In this document: positions 46,085 through 54,352 of the stretch, piece by piece
Numbering within the stretch: position 1 is the stretch's first letter
Layout: every line of letters begins with the position of its first letter
Assembly (NCBI RefSeq): GCF_003234085.1
Contig: NZ_QKSD01000009.1
Coordinates: forward strand, 1 to 64,000
Direction: 5' to 3'
Length of the DNA stretch: 64,000 bases
From: Curtobacterium sp. MCPF17_052
GTDB taxonomy: Bacteria; Actinomycetota; Actinomycetes; Actinomycetales; Microbacteriaceae
The notes under the pieces: model-generated
The model's input: only the letters and a program-made list of their open reading frames with translations
The model's database searches: none
Told to the model about the DNA's origin: nothing
Made by a program: the position numbers and the translations under genes

Positions 46085-46357
46085 TCAGCCCAGCGCCTTC
46101 TCCACAGCCGCCGTGATCTCGCTCTGGTCGAAGTGGTTCCGGATCACGATGACCTCGGCGTAGGTCGTCCCGATGGCCTCGACGAACTCCTGGCTCGTGA
46201 GGATCACGTTGGCGTCGTCGGACACGTCCCGCACCGAGGCGACGTCGGCGGCGACGACCTCTGCGGTCAGTCCGAGCGTCGCCAGCGCCTTCTCCGCGTT
46301 CACCTTGAGGATCGCGCTGGCACCGATGCCCGCGCCGCAGATGGTCACGATCTTCAT
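46085..46357 (-). CDS. PTS system IIB component (UlaB/SgaB-like)
   Basis: A 90-residue soluble protein with the phosphocysteine loop KIVTICGAGIGASAILKVN at its start; Cys7 would take phosphate from IIA and pass it to a sugar bound by IIC. It fits the ascorbate/galactitol IIB family. The ATG overlaps the IIA stop by four bases. No IIC transporter gene is found in the window, so either IIC is encoded elsewhere or the pair has a regulatory role in the nucleoside genes that flank it. Confidence 0.87.
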   Translation of the reverse strand: MKIVTICGAGIGASAILKVNAEKALATLGLTAEVVAADVASVRDVSDDANVILTSQEFVEAIGTTYAEVIVIRNHFDQSEITAAVEKALG

Positions 46358-46803
46358 GCCGTCGCCACTCCCATGATGGCCCGGACCTCGTCGGCCGTGA
46401 CGGCGGCAGCGAGCCGCCCGGTGACCGAGGCGTCGTTGAACAGGTTCGCGATCGCGCCGATCGACTCGAGGTGCGTCCCGACCTCGGCCACGGCCAGGCC
46501 GAGGACGACCGAGACCGGGTCGTTGTGCGGGTGCCCGAACACGACCGGTGCGGCGAGGGTCACGACCGCCAGACCGTCACGCAGCACGCTGGACCCCGGC
46601 CGGGCGTGCGCGAACGCCAGCCCCGGCGAGATGACGATGTACGCCCCGTGTTCCTCGACCATGCCGATCATGGCGTCGGTGTACGCGTCGGTGGTCGCTC
46701 CGGAGGCCACGAGGGCGCCGCCGGCCGTCCGCAGCGCGTCACGCCACGACGACGCGGACGCCCTGAGGACGACGGCGGGGTCCGGCAGCGGCGGCAGGCC
46801 CAT
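46354..46803 (-). CDS. PTS system IIA component (mannitol/fructose class)
   Basis: A 149-residue EIIA of the PTS_EIIA_2 type. The phosphohistidine is in ISPGLAFAHARPGSSV near residue 66, with GHPHNDPVSVVLGLA downstream, as in UlaC/MtlA-type IIA. It should accept phosphate from HPr and hand it to the IIB encoded next. It starts four bases after the add stop, so it is probably co-transcribed with adenosine deaminase, an unusual link of a PTS pair with purine salvage. Confidence 0.88.
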   Translation of the reverse strand: MGLPPLPDPAVVLRASASSWRDALRTAGGALVASGATTDAYTDAMIGMVEEHGAYIVISPGLAFAHARPGSSVLRDGLAVVTLAAPVVFGHPHNDPVSVVLGLAVAEVGTHLESIGAIANLFNDASVTGRLAAAVTADEVRAIMGVATA

Positions 46804-46807
46804 CGAC

Positions 46808-47920
46808 TCAGGCCTCCGCGTACCCGGCGGTGATCGCGGCGATGATCTCCTCGCGGTCCTCCAGCGGCAGGAAGGTCCCGAGCGCGGCGTTGATCTGGAA
46901 CGCGGCCAGGTCGTCGAGGTCGTAGCCGAACGTGCCGGCCAGCAGCGCGAGCTCCTTCGACAGCGAGGTGTTGCTCATCAGGCGGTTGTCGGTGTTCACC
47001 GTGACGCGGAACCCGAGCTGGTACAGGACGTCGAAGGGGTGGTCGGCCAGGTCGTCACCCCACGCGGCGATGGCACCGGTCTGCAGGTTCGAGGACGGCG
47101 AGACCTCGAGCGGGATCTCGCGGTCTCGGACCCAGGACGCGACCTCGCCGAGGGTGGCGAGCATCGAGCCGTCGCCACCGTCCGACAGCGAGACGTCCTC
47201 GAACACGCGGACGCCGTGGCCGAGTCGCAGTGCGCGACCGTCGACGAGCGCCGAGCGGATCGACGCGAGACCGTCGGCCTCACCGGCGTGCACCGTGACG
47301 GGGAACAGCTCGGAGGCCAGGTAGTCGAACGCCGCACGGTGGTTCGACGCCGGGAACCCGGCTTCGGCGCCGGCGATGTCGAAGCCGACGACGCCGTGGT
47401 CGCGGTGGCGGACGGCGAGCTCGGCGATCTCCATCGACCGGTCGGCGTGCCGCATGGCGGTGACGAGCTGGCCGATCCGGATGGACCCGCCGGCGGCGTC
47501 GACCGCTTCCTCGATGCCGGCCTGTACGGCTTCGACGGTCTGGTCGAGGGTCAGGCCACGCTGCAGGTGCTGCTCGGGCGCCCAGCGGATCTCACCGTAG
47601 ACGACGCCGTCGGCGACGAGGTCCTCGACGAACTCCTTCGCGACGCGGGTCAGACCGGCTGCGGTCTGCATGACCGCGGTGGTCACGTCGAAGGTCTTGA
47701 GGTACTCGACCAGGGAGCCGGAGTTCGACTGGTCGGCGAACCACGTGGCGAGCTCGGTCGGGTCGGTGGTCGGCAGCTCGACGCCGTCGGTCGCGGCGAG
47801 CTCGATGATCGTCGCGGGGCGGAGGCCGCCGTCCAGGTGGTCGTGCAGCGAGACCTTGGGGAGGTCGTTGATGACCGCTCCGGCGTCGGGCAGGCGGTAG
47901 ATGGGGGCGGCGTCGCTCAT
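46808..47920 (-). CDS. add: Adenosine deaminase
   Basis: A 370-residue zinc amidohydrolase converting (deoxy)adenosine to (deoxy)inosine, which PunA can then cleave. Motifs: KVSLHDHLDGGLRP with the first zinc histidines near 25-27, VVGFDIAGAE, FPVTVHAGEADG (zinc His), RLGHGVRV and VTVNTDNRLMS (zinc Asp). ATG is selected for the short lead before the first zinc motif and for TAGCCT seven bases upstream, which suggests leaderless mRNA. It begins an add-PTS IIA-IIB-punA-mutase unit. Confidence 0.95.
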   Translation of the reverse strand: MSDAAPIYRLPDAGAVINDLPKVSLHDHLDGGLRPATIIELAATDGVELPTTDPTELATWFADQSNSGSLVEYLKTFDVTTAVMQTAAGLTRVAKEFVEDLVADGVVYGEIRWAPEQHLQRGLTLDQTVEAVQAGIEEAVDAAGGSIRIGQLVTAMRHADRSMEIAELAVRHRDHGVVGFDIAGAEAGFPASNHRAAFDYLASELFPVTVHAGEADGLASIRSALVDGRALRLGHGVRVFEDVSLSDGGDGSMLATLGEVASWVRDREIPLEVSPSSNLQTGAIAAWGDDLADHPFDVLYQLGFRVTVNTDNRLMSNTSLSKELALLAGTFGYDLDDLAAFQINAALGTFLPLEDREEIIAAITAGYAEA

Positions 47921-47927
47921 GCGCCCA

Positions 47928-47933
47928 AGGCTA
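47928..47933 (-). promoter_or_regulatory. Leaderless-type -10 hexamer TAGCCT for add
   Basis: TAGCCT on the minus strand ends seven bases before the add ATG, after the deoA terminator hairpin. Confidence 0.5.
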
Positions 47934-47983
47934 CCGGTGGTCACCGGCCGCCGCAGGGCGCCGTCGACAAGGGTGTGGACCAT

Positions 47984-48026
47984 GGACTGGAGGCTCCCCA
48001 CACGTCGTGCGGGGAGCCTCCGGTCC
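47984..48026 (-). terminator. Hairpin after deoA
   Basis: Arms of 16 bases (GGACYGGAGGCTCCCC and its partner, one G-U pair) close an 11-base loop just downstream of deoA. No T-run follows, but position between deoA and the promoter of add makes a terminator likely. Confidence 0.7.
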
Positions 48027-48053
48027 GGATGGTGCGATGCGGGCAGCCGGCCG

Positions 48054-49340
48054 CTACTGGATCCGTTCGCGCACGATCGGTCCGCGCTCGGGCGCGGACT
48101 CCCCGATCGACCACGCCCCCTCGAGCGACTCGAGGGCCCGCTCGAAGCGGGCCGGCTCGTCGGTGTGCAGCGTCCACAGCGGCTGGCCGGCGGTGACGGT
48201 GTCGCCCGGCTTGACGTGCAGCTCGATGCCGGCGCCGGCCTGCACCGGGTCCTGCGCCCGGGCCCGTCCGGCGCCCAGGCGCCAGGCCGCGATGCCGAAG
48301 GGGAGCGCCTGTTGGGTGGTGAGCACACCGGACTCGGTGGCGGTGACGACGTGCGTCTCCGCTGCGACCGGCAGTGCGGCCGAGGCGTCGCCGCCCTGCG
48401 CCTCGATCATCCGGCGCCAGGTGTCCATCGCGCGGCCGTCGGCGAGTGCGGCGGCCGGGTCCGCGTCGGTGACCCCGGCCAGGCGCAGCATCTCCTCCGC
48501 GAGCGAGAGGGTCAGCGACACCACGTCGGCGGGACCACCGCCGGCGAGGACCTCGACGGACTCACGGACCTCGAGTGCGTTGCCGATCGTCAGGCCGAGC
48601 GGGACCTCCATGTCGGTGAGGAGCGCCGAGGTCGCGACCCCGGCGTCCTTGCCGAGGTCGACCATCGTCTGCGCCAGCAGCTTCGACTGCTCGAAGTCCG
48701 CCATGAACGCGCCGGAGCCGAACTTCACGTCGAGGACGAGCGCTGCGGTGCCCTCGGCGATCTTCTTCGACATGATGCTCGACGCGATGAGCGGGATGCA
48801 CTCGACCGTGCCGGTGATGTCACGGAGGGCGTAGAGCTTCTTGTCGGCGGGTGCCAGGCCGGAGCCCGCGGCACAGATGACGGCACCGACGTCCTGCAGC
48901 ACTGACGTCATGCGCTCGTTCGAGAGTGCCGCCTGCCATCCCGGGATCGACTCGAGCTTGTCGAGCGTGCCACCCGTGTGCCCGAGCCCGCGGCCGGAGA
49001 GCTGCGGCACCGCGACGCCGAACGTGGCGACGAGCGGTGCGAGCGGCAGGGTGATCTTGTCGCCGACGCCTCCGGTGGAGTGCTTGTCGACCGTGGTCTT
49101 GCCGAGCGAGCCGAACGACATCCGCTCCCCCGACGCGATCATCGCGAGCGTGAGGTCCCGGATCTCCCGACGCTCCATGCCGTTGAGGAAGATCGCCATC
49201 GCGAGCGCGGCCATCTGCTCGTCGCCGACGTAGCCGCGCGTGTACGCGTCGACGAGCCAGTCGATCTCGGCGGTGGACAGGGTCCCGCTGGAGCGCTTCG
49301 TGCGGATGAGGTCGACGGTGTCGAACGGCTCGACGGCCAT
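48054..49340 (-). CDS. deoA: Thymidine phosphorylase
   Basis: A 428-residue class II nucleoside phosphorylase splitting thymidine or other pyrimidine nucleosides. TVDKHSTGGVGDKITLPLAPL near 82-102 is the family signature and binds phosphate; LGHTGGTLDKLESIPGW and SSIMSKKIAEG complete the site. The C-terminal domain carries the usual KPGDTVTAGQPL hammerhead-like motif. It starts one base after the cdd stop, so deamination of cytidine to uridine and its phosphorolysis are coupled. Confidence 0.96.
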   Translation of the reverse strand: MAVEPFDTVDLIRTKRSSGTLSTAEIDWLVDAYTRGYVGDEQMAALAMAIFLNGMERREIRDLTLAMIASGERMSFGSLGKTTVDKHSTGGVGDKITLPLAPLVATFGVAVPQLSGRGLGHTGGTLDKLESIPGWQAALSNERMTSVLQDVGAVICAAGSGLAPADKKLYALRDITGTVECIPLIASSIMSKKIAEGTAALVLDVKFGSGAFMADFEQSKLLAQTMVDLGKDAGVATSALLTDMEVPLGLTIGNALEVRESVEVLAGGGPADVVSLTLSLAEEMLRLAGVTDADPAAALADGRAMDTWRRMIEAQGGDASAALPVAAETHVVTATESGVLTTQQALPFGIAAWRLGAGRARAQDPVQAGAGIELHVKPGDTVTAGQPLWTLHTDEPARFERALESLEGAWSIGESAPERGPIVRERIQ

Positions 49341-49341
49341 G

Positions 49342-49881
49342 TCAGTGCTCCTGCCGGTAGGTGGCGAGGGTCCGCGGGCCGAAGGCGTCCGGCAGGACCT
49401 CGTCGATGGTGCGGATGCCCGAGACCGTCTCGAGGAGCATGCCCTCGGTGGAGTGCTCGAACAGCAGCTGGCGGCAGCGGCCGCACGGCATCAGGGTCGC
49501 CCCGTCGCCGTCGACGCAGGTGAACGCGACGAGCTTGCCGCCGCCGGTCATGAACAGCTGCGACACGAGCGAGCACTCGGCACACAGGGTCACACCGTAC
49601 GAGGCGTTCTCGACGTTGCAGCCGGAGACGATCCGGCCGTCGTCGGTGAGCGCCGCGGCCCCCACCGGGAAGGACGAGTACGGCACGTAGGCGCGGCCCA
49701 TCGCGGTCGTGGCCGCCCCGCGGAGAGCGTCCCAGTCCACGTCGACGTCGACGTGGGCGCTCCCGTCGATCGGTGCCTCGGCGTCGGCCGGGAGGCTCGT
49801 GGCCGGGTCCGTCCAGACCGGCTCGCCGGTCTCGGGGTCGGTGCCGACCCCGTGGTCTCCCGCGGCGTTCGTGTCGGTCAT
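49342..49881 (-). CDS. cdd: Cytidine deaminase with long N-terminal extension
   Basis: A 179-residue zinc enzyme turning cytidine into uridine. The core begins near residue 50: RAYVPYSSFPVGAAAL, then NVENASYGVTLCAECSLV (catalytic Glu with zinc cysteine) and PCGRCRQLLFE (other two zinc cysteines). Typical tetrameric Cdd is about 130 residues; here about 48 acidic residues rich in Asp/Pro/Thr precede it. ATG is chosen since GGGAGG lies eight bases upstream, so the extension is probably real. A large inverted repeat lies upstream. Confidence 0.93.
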   Translation of the reverse strand: MTDTNAAGDHGVGTDPETGEPVWTDPATSLPADAEAPIDGSAHVDVDVDWDALRGAATTAMGRAYVPYSSFPVGAAALTDDGRIVSGCNVENASYGVTLCAECSLVSQLFMTGGGKLVAFTCVDGDGATLMPCGRCRQLLFEHSTEGMLLETVSGIRTIDEVLPDAFGPRTLATYRQEH

Positions 49882-49947
49882 GTGGCGTGCCTCCCGTGCG
49901 TGGTGCGGTGTCGCGCGCGCTCGCGCGCCGTCGTGCGGTGTCGTACA

Positions 49948-50017
49948 GCGGGACACCGTTGTCGGTCCATCGAACCGCGTGTCGACGCGGTTCGACCGAC
50001 GGACACCGGTGTCCCGC
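49948..50017. terminator. Large imperfect hairpin between permease and cdd
   Basis: Two 32-base arms (starting GCGGGACACCG and meeting near TCGAACCGCG) enclose six bases with a few mismatches. It lies between the last permease gene and cdd on the same strand and could reduce read-through. The inner TCGAACC/GGTTCGA core also occurs in the hairpin at 42317 and partly at 43463. Confidence 0.65.
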
Positions 50018-50025
50018 CGATCAAC

Positions 50026-51315
50026 TCAGTTCTTGATGTAGGGCTTGCCAGACGCCGCCGGACCGCGCGACTGCCCGACCAGACCGGCGACCGCGAAAAT
50101 CGTCACGACGTAGGGCAGCATCAGCAGGAACTCGCTCGGCACCGGCGAGTTGATCGCCCCGAGCGTGTTCTGCAGGTTCGACGCGAAGCCGAACAGCAGG
50201 GCTGCCAGCGTCGCCTTGATCGGGTCCCACCGGCCGAAGATGACCGCGGCCAGGGCGATGTAGCCCGCGCCCGCCGTCATGTCCTTCGTGAACGGACCGA
50301 CCGCGTCGAGCGTGAAGTAGGCGCCGCCCAGACCCGCGATCGCACCGGCGAGCGAGACGTTCCAGAAGCGCGTGCCGGCGACGTTGATGCCGACGGTGTC
50401 CGCCGCCTCCGGGTGCTCGCCGACCGCGCGGAGGCGGAGGCCCCAGCGGGTCTTGAACAGGGCGAAGGTCACCACGGCCACCGCGATGTACGCCAGGTAG
50501 ACGATGACGGTCTGCTCGAAGAACACCGGGCCGATCACCGGGATCTGGTGCAGGACCGGGATCTCGATCTTCGGGAAGCGGATGCCGACGTTCAGGGTCG
50601 TCTCGGACGGCGAGAGCACCTGTGAGTACAGGAACCCGGTGAGCCCGGAGATGAACGCGTTGATCACCACACCGACGATGACCTGGTCGACGAGGTACTT
50701 GATGCTGAACGCCGCGAGGACGAACGACACGAGCACACCCGCGACGAGCGCACCGATCAACCCGACCCAGGCGGACCCGGTCAGCGAGGCGATGAGCGCC
50801 GAGGTGAACGCACCGGCGAGGAACTGTCCCTCGATGGCGATGTTCACGACGCCGACGCGCTCGGAGATGACCCCGCCGAGGGCGCCGAACACCAGCGGGA
50901 CGCTGAGGCCGATCGCGCCGACCAACAGGCCGGGCAGCGGGATCGTCTTGCCGGCGGCTGCCCAGGTGAGGAACCCGACGACGAAGACGACCGCGAAGAC
51001 GCTCGTCAGCCACAGCGGCACCGGACGGTACCGCCCGACCAGGAAGAAGGCGACGGCGGTGCCCAACGACAGCAGGACGACGACGACCACGCCGGTCGCC
51101 AGCGACGGCAGACCGACGTTCGGCAGCTGCACGAAGTCACCGGCGTTGGCGAGTCGGAACGTGGTCGTGCCGCCACGGCGGACGCCGAGGAACAGCACGG
51201 CGGCGAGCACCGAGAACACGGCGAACGCGATCGGTGCCTTCCAGCTGCGGGTGGTCTCGACCGCACGGTCGGCGACGGGGGTCGCCGGGACCGCGGTGGG
51301 ACTGAGGGTGCTCAC
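50026..51315 (-). CDS. Nucleoside ABC transporter permease (NupQ/YufQ-like)
   Basis: A 429-residue membrane protein of the branched-chain/ribose permease fold (BPD_transp_2) with about ten spans. GGVISERVGVVNIAIEGQFLAGAF near 145-168 is the diagnostic helix of BMP-dependent nucleoside permeases, and VGINVAGTRFWNVSLAGAIAGLGGAY the C-terminal one. The first 30 residues are cytoplasmic. GTG overlaps the upstream permease gene by four bases. With its partner it forms the pore for nucleosides delivered by the BMP lipoprotein. Confidence 0.92.
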   Translation of the reverse strand: MSTLSPTAVPATPVADRAVETTRSWKAPIAFAVFSVLAAVLFLGVRRGGTTTFRLANAGDFVQLPNVGLPSLATGVVVVVLLSLGTAVAFFLVGRYRPVPLWLTSVFAVVFVVGFLTWAAAGKTIPLPGLLVGAIGLSVPLVFGALGGVISERVGVVNIAIEGQFLAGAFTSALIASLTGSAWVGLIGALVAGVLVSFVLAAFSIKYLVDQVIVGVVINAFISGLTGFLYSQVLSPSETTLNVGIRFPKIEIPVLHQIPVIGPVFFEQTVIVYLAYIAVAVVTFALFKTRWGLRLRAVGEHPEAADTVGINVAGTRFWNVSLAGAIAGLGGAYFTLDAVGPFTKDMTAGAGYIALAAVIFGRWDPIKATLAALLFGFASNLQNTLGAINSPVPSEFLLMLPYVVTIFAVAGLVGQSRGPAASGKPYIKN

Positions 51316-52742
51316 GCGGCGACCGCCTTCCGCTCGGAGTTCTTACGGGTGCGACGACGTGCGCCCGGCTGCGGGATCCGGAAGACCGCGCGGACGAGCG
51401 GCGGGGCCGCGATGAACAGGACGATGAGTGCCTGGATGACGCCGACGATGTCGATCGGGATGCCGTTGGCGGCCTGCATCGCGTAGCCACCGTTCTTGAG
51501 CACCCCGAACAGGATCGCGGCCCAGAAGGTGCCCCACGGCTTCGAGCGGCCGAGCAGCGCGACGGTGATCGCGTCGAACCCGATGCCGGCGTCGATGCCC
51601 GAGGTGAAGCCGGTCGTGACGGCGCCCTCGACCTGGTAGGCGCCGGCGATGCCGATGAGGGCGCCCGAGATGACCATCACCCAGATGGTGAGCATCGGGA
51701 CGCTCATGCCCGCGACGCGAGCGGCACGGGGGTTCTCGCCCACCGTGCGGAAGCGGAACCCGAGCGACGACTTGTTCATCAGCCACCACACGACGACGAC
51801 CGCGATGAGGGCGACGATGAACCCGACGTCGATGCCGAACCGCGAGCCGAACAGCGACGGCAGGACCGCCGAGTCGCGGGTCGCCGGCGAGATCGGGTTC
51901 GGGCTGCCGCCGGCCTGCAGGAGGCCGGGGGTGCGGAGCATGAAGCTCACCAGGTACAGGGCGACGTAGTTGAGCATGATCGTCAGGACGACCTCGTTGG
52001 CACCGGTCCGGGCCTTGAGGAGTCCGACGATGCCTGCCCACACCGCACCGCCGACGATGCCGGCGAGGATCGTGAGCGGGATGTGCACGACGGCTGGCAG
52101 GTCGAACGAGAACCCGACCCAGCCGGCGGCCGCGGCGGCCATCAGGACCTGTCCCTGACCGCCGATGTTGAACAGGCCGGTGCGGAACGCGACCGCGACG
52201 CCGAGACCGGCGGCGATGAGCGGCACCGCGTAGTCGACGGAGCGCGTGATCGGGGCGATCGCGGTCGCGAACGACGGGGCACCGAAGTTGATGACCGAGC
52301 CCTGGAACAGCGACGAGTACGAACCGCCGACGGCCGTCCCGACCGCCCGGAGCGTGTCGAGCGGACGGGCGAAGAAGTACCCGGCTGCGGCCTGGACGTC
52401 CTTGTCGGTGAGGGCGATGAGGACACCGCTGGCGACGAGGGCCAGGACCACTGCGAGGACGGTGGTCAGGACCGAGCCGTTCACGATGCTCCGGAGCGCG
52501 TCGCTCCAGCGTCCTTCGCGGCGCTCGCTGTCGGTCGCCGAATCGGTCATCAGGTGCGGTGCGCCGGTGACCTCCTGCAGGCGGTCGTCGACGGCGGGCG
52601 TCGCGTCGGCACGCGTCGTGTCGGCACGCGTCGCGTCGGCACGCGTCGTGTCGGCGTCGGCCGGGAGGCCCGTGGTCGCGTGGGTGGGTGTGGTGCGGTC
52701 CGACGGCGTGGTGCCGTCGTGCTGCGGCGTGGGGTCGCTCAC
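51312..52742 (-). CDS. Nucleoside ABC transporter permease (NupP/YufP-like)
   Basis: A 476-residue partner permease. After a polar lead come about ten spans; GLFNIGGQGQVLMAAAAAGW and RTGANEVVLTIMLNYVALYL are diagnostic of the YufP/NupP half. The N-terminal 70 residues are Thr/Asp/Ala-rich and include four 15-bp repeats giving TRAD-like pentapeptides; an internal ATG (MTDSATDSERRE) would skip them. GTG overlaps the ATPase stop by four bases, so all three transporter genes are coupled. Confidence 0.92.
   Translation of the reverse strand: MSDPTPQHDGTTPSDRTTPTHATTGLPADADTTRADATRADTTRADATPAVDDRLQEVTGAPHLMTDSATDSERREGRWSDALRSIVNGSVLTTVLAVVLALVASGVLIALTDKDVQAAAGYFFARPLDTLRAVGTAVGGSYSSLFQGSVINFGAPSFATAIAPITRSVDYAVPLIAAGLGVAVAFRTGLFNIGGQGQVLMAAAAAGWVGFSFDLPAVVHIPLTILAGIVGGAVWAGIVGLLKARTGANEVVLTIMLNYVALYLVSFMLRTPGLLQAGGSPNPISPATRDSAVLPSLFGSRFGIDVGFIVALIAVVVVWWLMNKSSLGFRFRTVGENPRAARVAGMSVPMLTIWVMVISGALIGIAGAYQVEGAVTTGFTSGIDAGIGFDAITVALLGRSKPWGTFWAAILFGVLKNGGYAMQAANGIPIDIVGVIQALIVLFIAAPPLVRAVFRIPQPGARRRTRKNSERKAVAA
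52601..52660. repeat. Four 15-bp tandem repeats in the permease N terminus
   Basis: Units at 52601, 52616, 52631 and 52646 alternate TCGCGTCGGCACGCG and TCGTGTCGGCACGCG. On the minus strand they code repeated Ala-Asp-Thr/Ala-Arg-Thr pentapeptides in the cytoplasmic lead. Confidence 0.9.
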
Positions 52743-54259
52743 GCGGCGAGCTCCGTTCCTGCGGGCAGTTCGCCCGCCATCATGAGTCCGAGGACGTCCC
52801 GGGGTGTGGACGCGGGGACGATGCCGACGATCGCGCCGCGGTACATCACGGCGATCCGGTCGGCGAGCGCGACGACTTCGTCGAGCTCGGTGGAGACGAC
52901 GATCACCGGGACGCCGCTGTCGCGGGTCTCGACGATGCGCTTGTGCACGAACTCGATCGAGCCGACGTCGATGCCGCGGGTGGGCTGCGCGGCGACGAAG
53001 AGCCGCAGGGGGCGGCTGAGTTCGCGGGCCAGGACGATCTTCTGCTGGTTGCCGCCGGAGAGCCGGCCGGCCGCGGTGGTCCGGCCGGGCGTGCGGATGT
53101 CGAACTCGGCGATCTTCTCGTCGGCGAAGGCGTCCCGCTCGGCAGCGCGGATGGTGCCGGCACGGACGAAGTCGGCGGCGTCGGCGCGGTCGAGCATGAG
53201 GTTCTCGGCGATGGTGAACTCGCCGACCAGGCCGTCTTCCTTGCGGTCCTCGGGGACGAACCCGACTCCGGCGTCCAGGATCTGCTTGACGCTGCGGCCG
53301 GTGACCTCGCGCCCGTCCAGGGTGATCCGGCCGGAGCGCACCGGCTCGAGGCCCATGATCGCCTCGGTCAGCTCGGTCTGGCCGTTGCCCTGCACGCCCG
53401 CGATCGCGAGCACCTCGCCACGGCGGACCGTGAACGAGACGTCGTCGACCAGCACGAGGCCGGCGGGGTCGGTGACGGTGAGACCCTCGACGACCAGGGC
53501 TGCCTCGCCCGGGGTGGCCGGGGCCTTCTCGACGACGAGTTCGACGCTGCGGCCGACCATCAGCGCCGCGAGTTCGCTGTTCGACGCGGTCGGGGACGCT
53601 TCCCCCACGACCTTGCCGAGGCGGATCACGGTGATGCGGTCGGCGACCTCACGGACCTCGCGGAGCTTGTGCGTGATGAAGACGATGGCGGTGCCGGCCT
53701 CGCGGAGCTGGCGCATGATGCCCATCAGCTCGTCGGTCTCCTGCGGGGTGAGGACGGCCGTCGGCTCGTCGAACACCAGCACGGAGGCGTCACGGGAGAG
53801 CGCCTTGATGATCTCCACGCGCTGCTGGACACCGACGGGCAGGTCCTCGACCCGGGCGTCGGGGTCGACGTCGAACCCGAACCGCTCGGAGATCTCACGG
53901 ACACGTCTGCGGGCACCGGCGAGGTCGAGACGGCCACCGAACGCGGTCTCCTCCTGCCCGAGCATGACGTTCTCGGCCACGGTGAAGACGGGGACGAGCA
54001 TGAAGTGCTGGTGCACCATGCCGATGCCGGAGCGCATGGCGTCGCCCGGTCCGTCGAAGTGCTGGACGACGTCGTCGAGCAGGATCTCGCCCTCCTCGGC
54101 CTGGTACATGCCGTAGAGGACGTTCATCAGGGTCGACTTGCCCGCACCGTTCTCGCCGAGGAGACAGTGCACCTCGCCCGGTTCGACGGTGATCGAGATG
54201 TGGTCGTTGGCGACCAGGGTGCCGAACCGCTTCGTGATGCCGCGGAGTTCGAGCTTCAT
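52739..54259 (-). CDS. Nucleoside ABC transporter ATPase (tandem, NupO/YufO-like)
   Basis: A 506-residue protein with two fused ATP-binding modules. Module 1 has Walker A LLGENGAGKST at 33-43, LPVGVQQRVEIIKAL signature and VLVFDEPTAVLTP Walker B. Module 2 has a degenerate Walker A (GVQGNGQTE near 285), LSGGNQQKIVLAREL and FVAAQPTRGIDVGSIE, as is normal for sugar/nucleoside tandem ATPases. ATG lacks a ribosome site but TAGACT seven bases upstream fits a leaderless mRNA, giving the ATPase-permease set its own promoter after the lipoprotein gene. Confidence 0.94.
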   Translation of the reverse strand: MKLELRGITKRFGTLVANDHISITVEPGEVHCLLGENGAGKSTLMNVLYGMYQAEEGEILLDDVVQHFDGPGDAMRSGIGMVHQHFMLVPVFTVAENVMLGQEETAFGGRLDLAGARRRVREISERFGFDVDPDARVEDLPVGVQQRVEIIKALSRDASVLVFDEPTAVLTPQETDELMGIMRQLREAGTAIVFITHKLREVREVADRITVIRLGKVVGEASPTASNSELAALMVGRSVELVVEKAPATPGEAALVVEGLTVTDPAGLVLVDDVSFTVRRGEVLAIAGVQGNGQTELTEAIMGLEPVRSGRITLDGREVTGRSVKQILDAGVGFVPEDRKEDGLVGEFTIAENLMLDRADAADFVRAGTIRAAERDAFADEKIAEFDIRTPGRTTAAGRLSGGNQQKIVLARELSRPLRLFVAAQPTRGIDVGSIEFVHKRIVETRDSGVPVIVVSTELDEVVALADRIAVMYRGAIVGIVPASTPRDVLGLMMAGELPAGTELAA

Positions 54260-54266
54260 GTCGGTG

Positions 54267-54272
54267 AGTCTA
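54267..54272 (-). promoter_or_regulatory. Leaderless-type -10 hexamer TAGACT for the nucleoside ATPase
   Basis: TAGACT on the minus strand ends seven bases before the ATG; no ribosome site lies between. Confidence 0.5.
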
Positions 54273-54284
54273 TTTCTGTCTCGG

Positions 54285-54308
54285 GCGCGCACGGGTCCCC
54301 GTGCGCGC
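54285..54308. terminator. Short tight hairpin
   Basis: GCGCGCACGGG and its exact complement with a two-base centre lie between the lipoprotein terminator and the ATPase promoter. It may add to termination or hold a regulator. Confidence 0.5.
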
Positions 54309-54310
54309 GA

Positions 54311-54346
54311 GAACGCGGGCGGAGGAGTGATCCCCCGCCCGCGTTC
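54311..54346 (-). terminator. Terminator hairpin after the BMP lipoprotein gene
   Basis: GAACGCGGGCGG pairs exactly with CCGCCCGCGTTC across a 12-base loop, seven bases past the lipoprotein stop on the minus strand. It would allow more lipoprotein than ATPase mRNA, as is common for binding proteins. Confidence 0.75.
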
Positions 54347-54352
54347 GTCGGA

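Noticed and set aside
46085..46803. A complete sugar PTS operon
   Set aside because: No IIC membrane component is encoded on either side; only the IIA and IIB parts are supported.
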